Made by a program: the position numbers and the translations under genes. A stretch of DNA of 7,284 nucleotides from an uncultured Alphaproteobacteria bacterium (GTDB taxonomy: Bacteria; Pseudomonadota; Alphaproteobacteria; RF32; CAG-239). The notes beneath the pieces were generated by a model. The model made no database searches, was not told the origin of the DNA, and worked only from the letters and a program-made list of their open reading frames with translations. The stretch is taken from contig CALXTH010000189.1 of the NCBI GenBank assembly GCA_944391365.1, forward strand, positions 1 through 7,284, in the 5' to 3' direction. Numbering within the stretch: the stretch's first letter is position 1; each line of letters begins with the position of its first letter. Of the stretch, positions 7,226-7,284 are shown piece by piece.

Positions 7226-7238
7226 TATCAAGGGAAGG
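7219..7238. repeat. Perfect 8-bp-arm palindrome, gene-proximal copy
   Basis: CCTTCCCT and AGGGAAGG surround a four-base centre ATCA, forming an 8-pair hairpin. With the palindrome at 7264-7283 it makes an inverted pair: the core TATCAAG here is CTTGATA there, and 16 of 20 positions match after reversing one copy. Such paired palindromes resemble REP/BIME-type or other short dispersed intergenic repeats. An operator is also possible. Confidence 0.75.
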
Positions 7239-7263
7239 GATGCTGTGGCTTGTTCCCGGTATT

Positions 7264-7283
7264 CCCTCTCTTGATAGAGAGGG
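7264..7283. repeat. Perfect 8-bp-arm palindrome, distal copy
   Basis: CCCTCTCT and AGAGAGGG surround a four-base centre TGAT, forming an 8-pair hairpin that ends one base before the window edge. It is separated from the first palindrome by 25 bases. Differences between the two copies fall at symmetric positions, so each keeps its own stem. That is a sign the hairpin shape is maintained. Further copies could lie outside the window. Confidence 0.75.
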
Positions 7284-7284
7284 T

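Noticed and set aside
7214..7231. TTG start at 7231 adding six residues to the cysteine-rich protein
   Set aside because: It lies in the hairpin loop and has no good upstream ribosome binding site, whereas the ATG at 7213 follows AAGGA.
7219..7283. CRISPR array
   Set aside because: There are only two imperfect copies, in opposite orientation and each a palindrome, with no regular direct repeats or spacers.

Overview
The window looks like chromosomal DNA of an alphaproteobacterium. The main reason is the gene order: the end of the complex I operon (nuoL-nuoM-nuoN) runs straight into a stand-alone biotin ligase (birA) and then ribonuclease J (rnj), an arrangement typical of that class. The RNase J also has alphaproteobacterial-style motifs. 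Protein divergence and the cysteine-rich neighbour suggest a host- or gut-associated, possibly anaerobic lineage, but that placement is an inference. TGA, TAG and TAA all serve as stops, so the genetic code looks standard.

Layout: positions 1-5611 hold five rightward genes packed as one transcription unit with gaps of 1 to 6 bases: the 3' end of nuoL, nuoM, nuoN, birA and rnj. A long hairpin with A and T tracts at 5629-5668 ends this unit. It also lies just past the end of the convergent leftward gene, so it probably serves both strands. The leftward gene (5681-7213) encodes a 510-residue protein with 38 cysteines. It has an acidic Gly/Ser linker, about four cysteine-rich repeats, and a C-terminal domain resembling the DUF1566/Lcl_C (Fibrobacter major paralogous) family. 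Just upstream of it, at the right edge of the window, are two 20-bp palindromes that are inverted, diverged copies of each other. The arm of the nearer one contains the gene's likely ribosome binding site.

How the genes fit together: NuoL, NuoM and NuoN are the antiporter-like membrane subunits of NADH:quinone oxidoreductase. BirA attaches biotin to carboxylase carrier proteins. RNase J processes and degrades RNA. The last two are not part of respiration and simply travel with the nuo operon.

The most striking observation is in NuoM and NuoN. Hand alignment on conserved anchor motifs indicates that most of the charged residues forming the proton path have been replaced: all four textbook positions in NuoN, and two of four in NuoM with a third changed from Lys to Arg. 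The reading frames are intact and the operon context is native, so this looks like a functional change in how this complex I couples electron flow to ion pumping rather than gene decay. This rests on manual alignment and needs a structural alignment to confirm.
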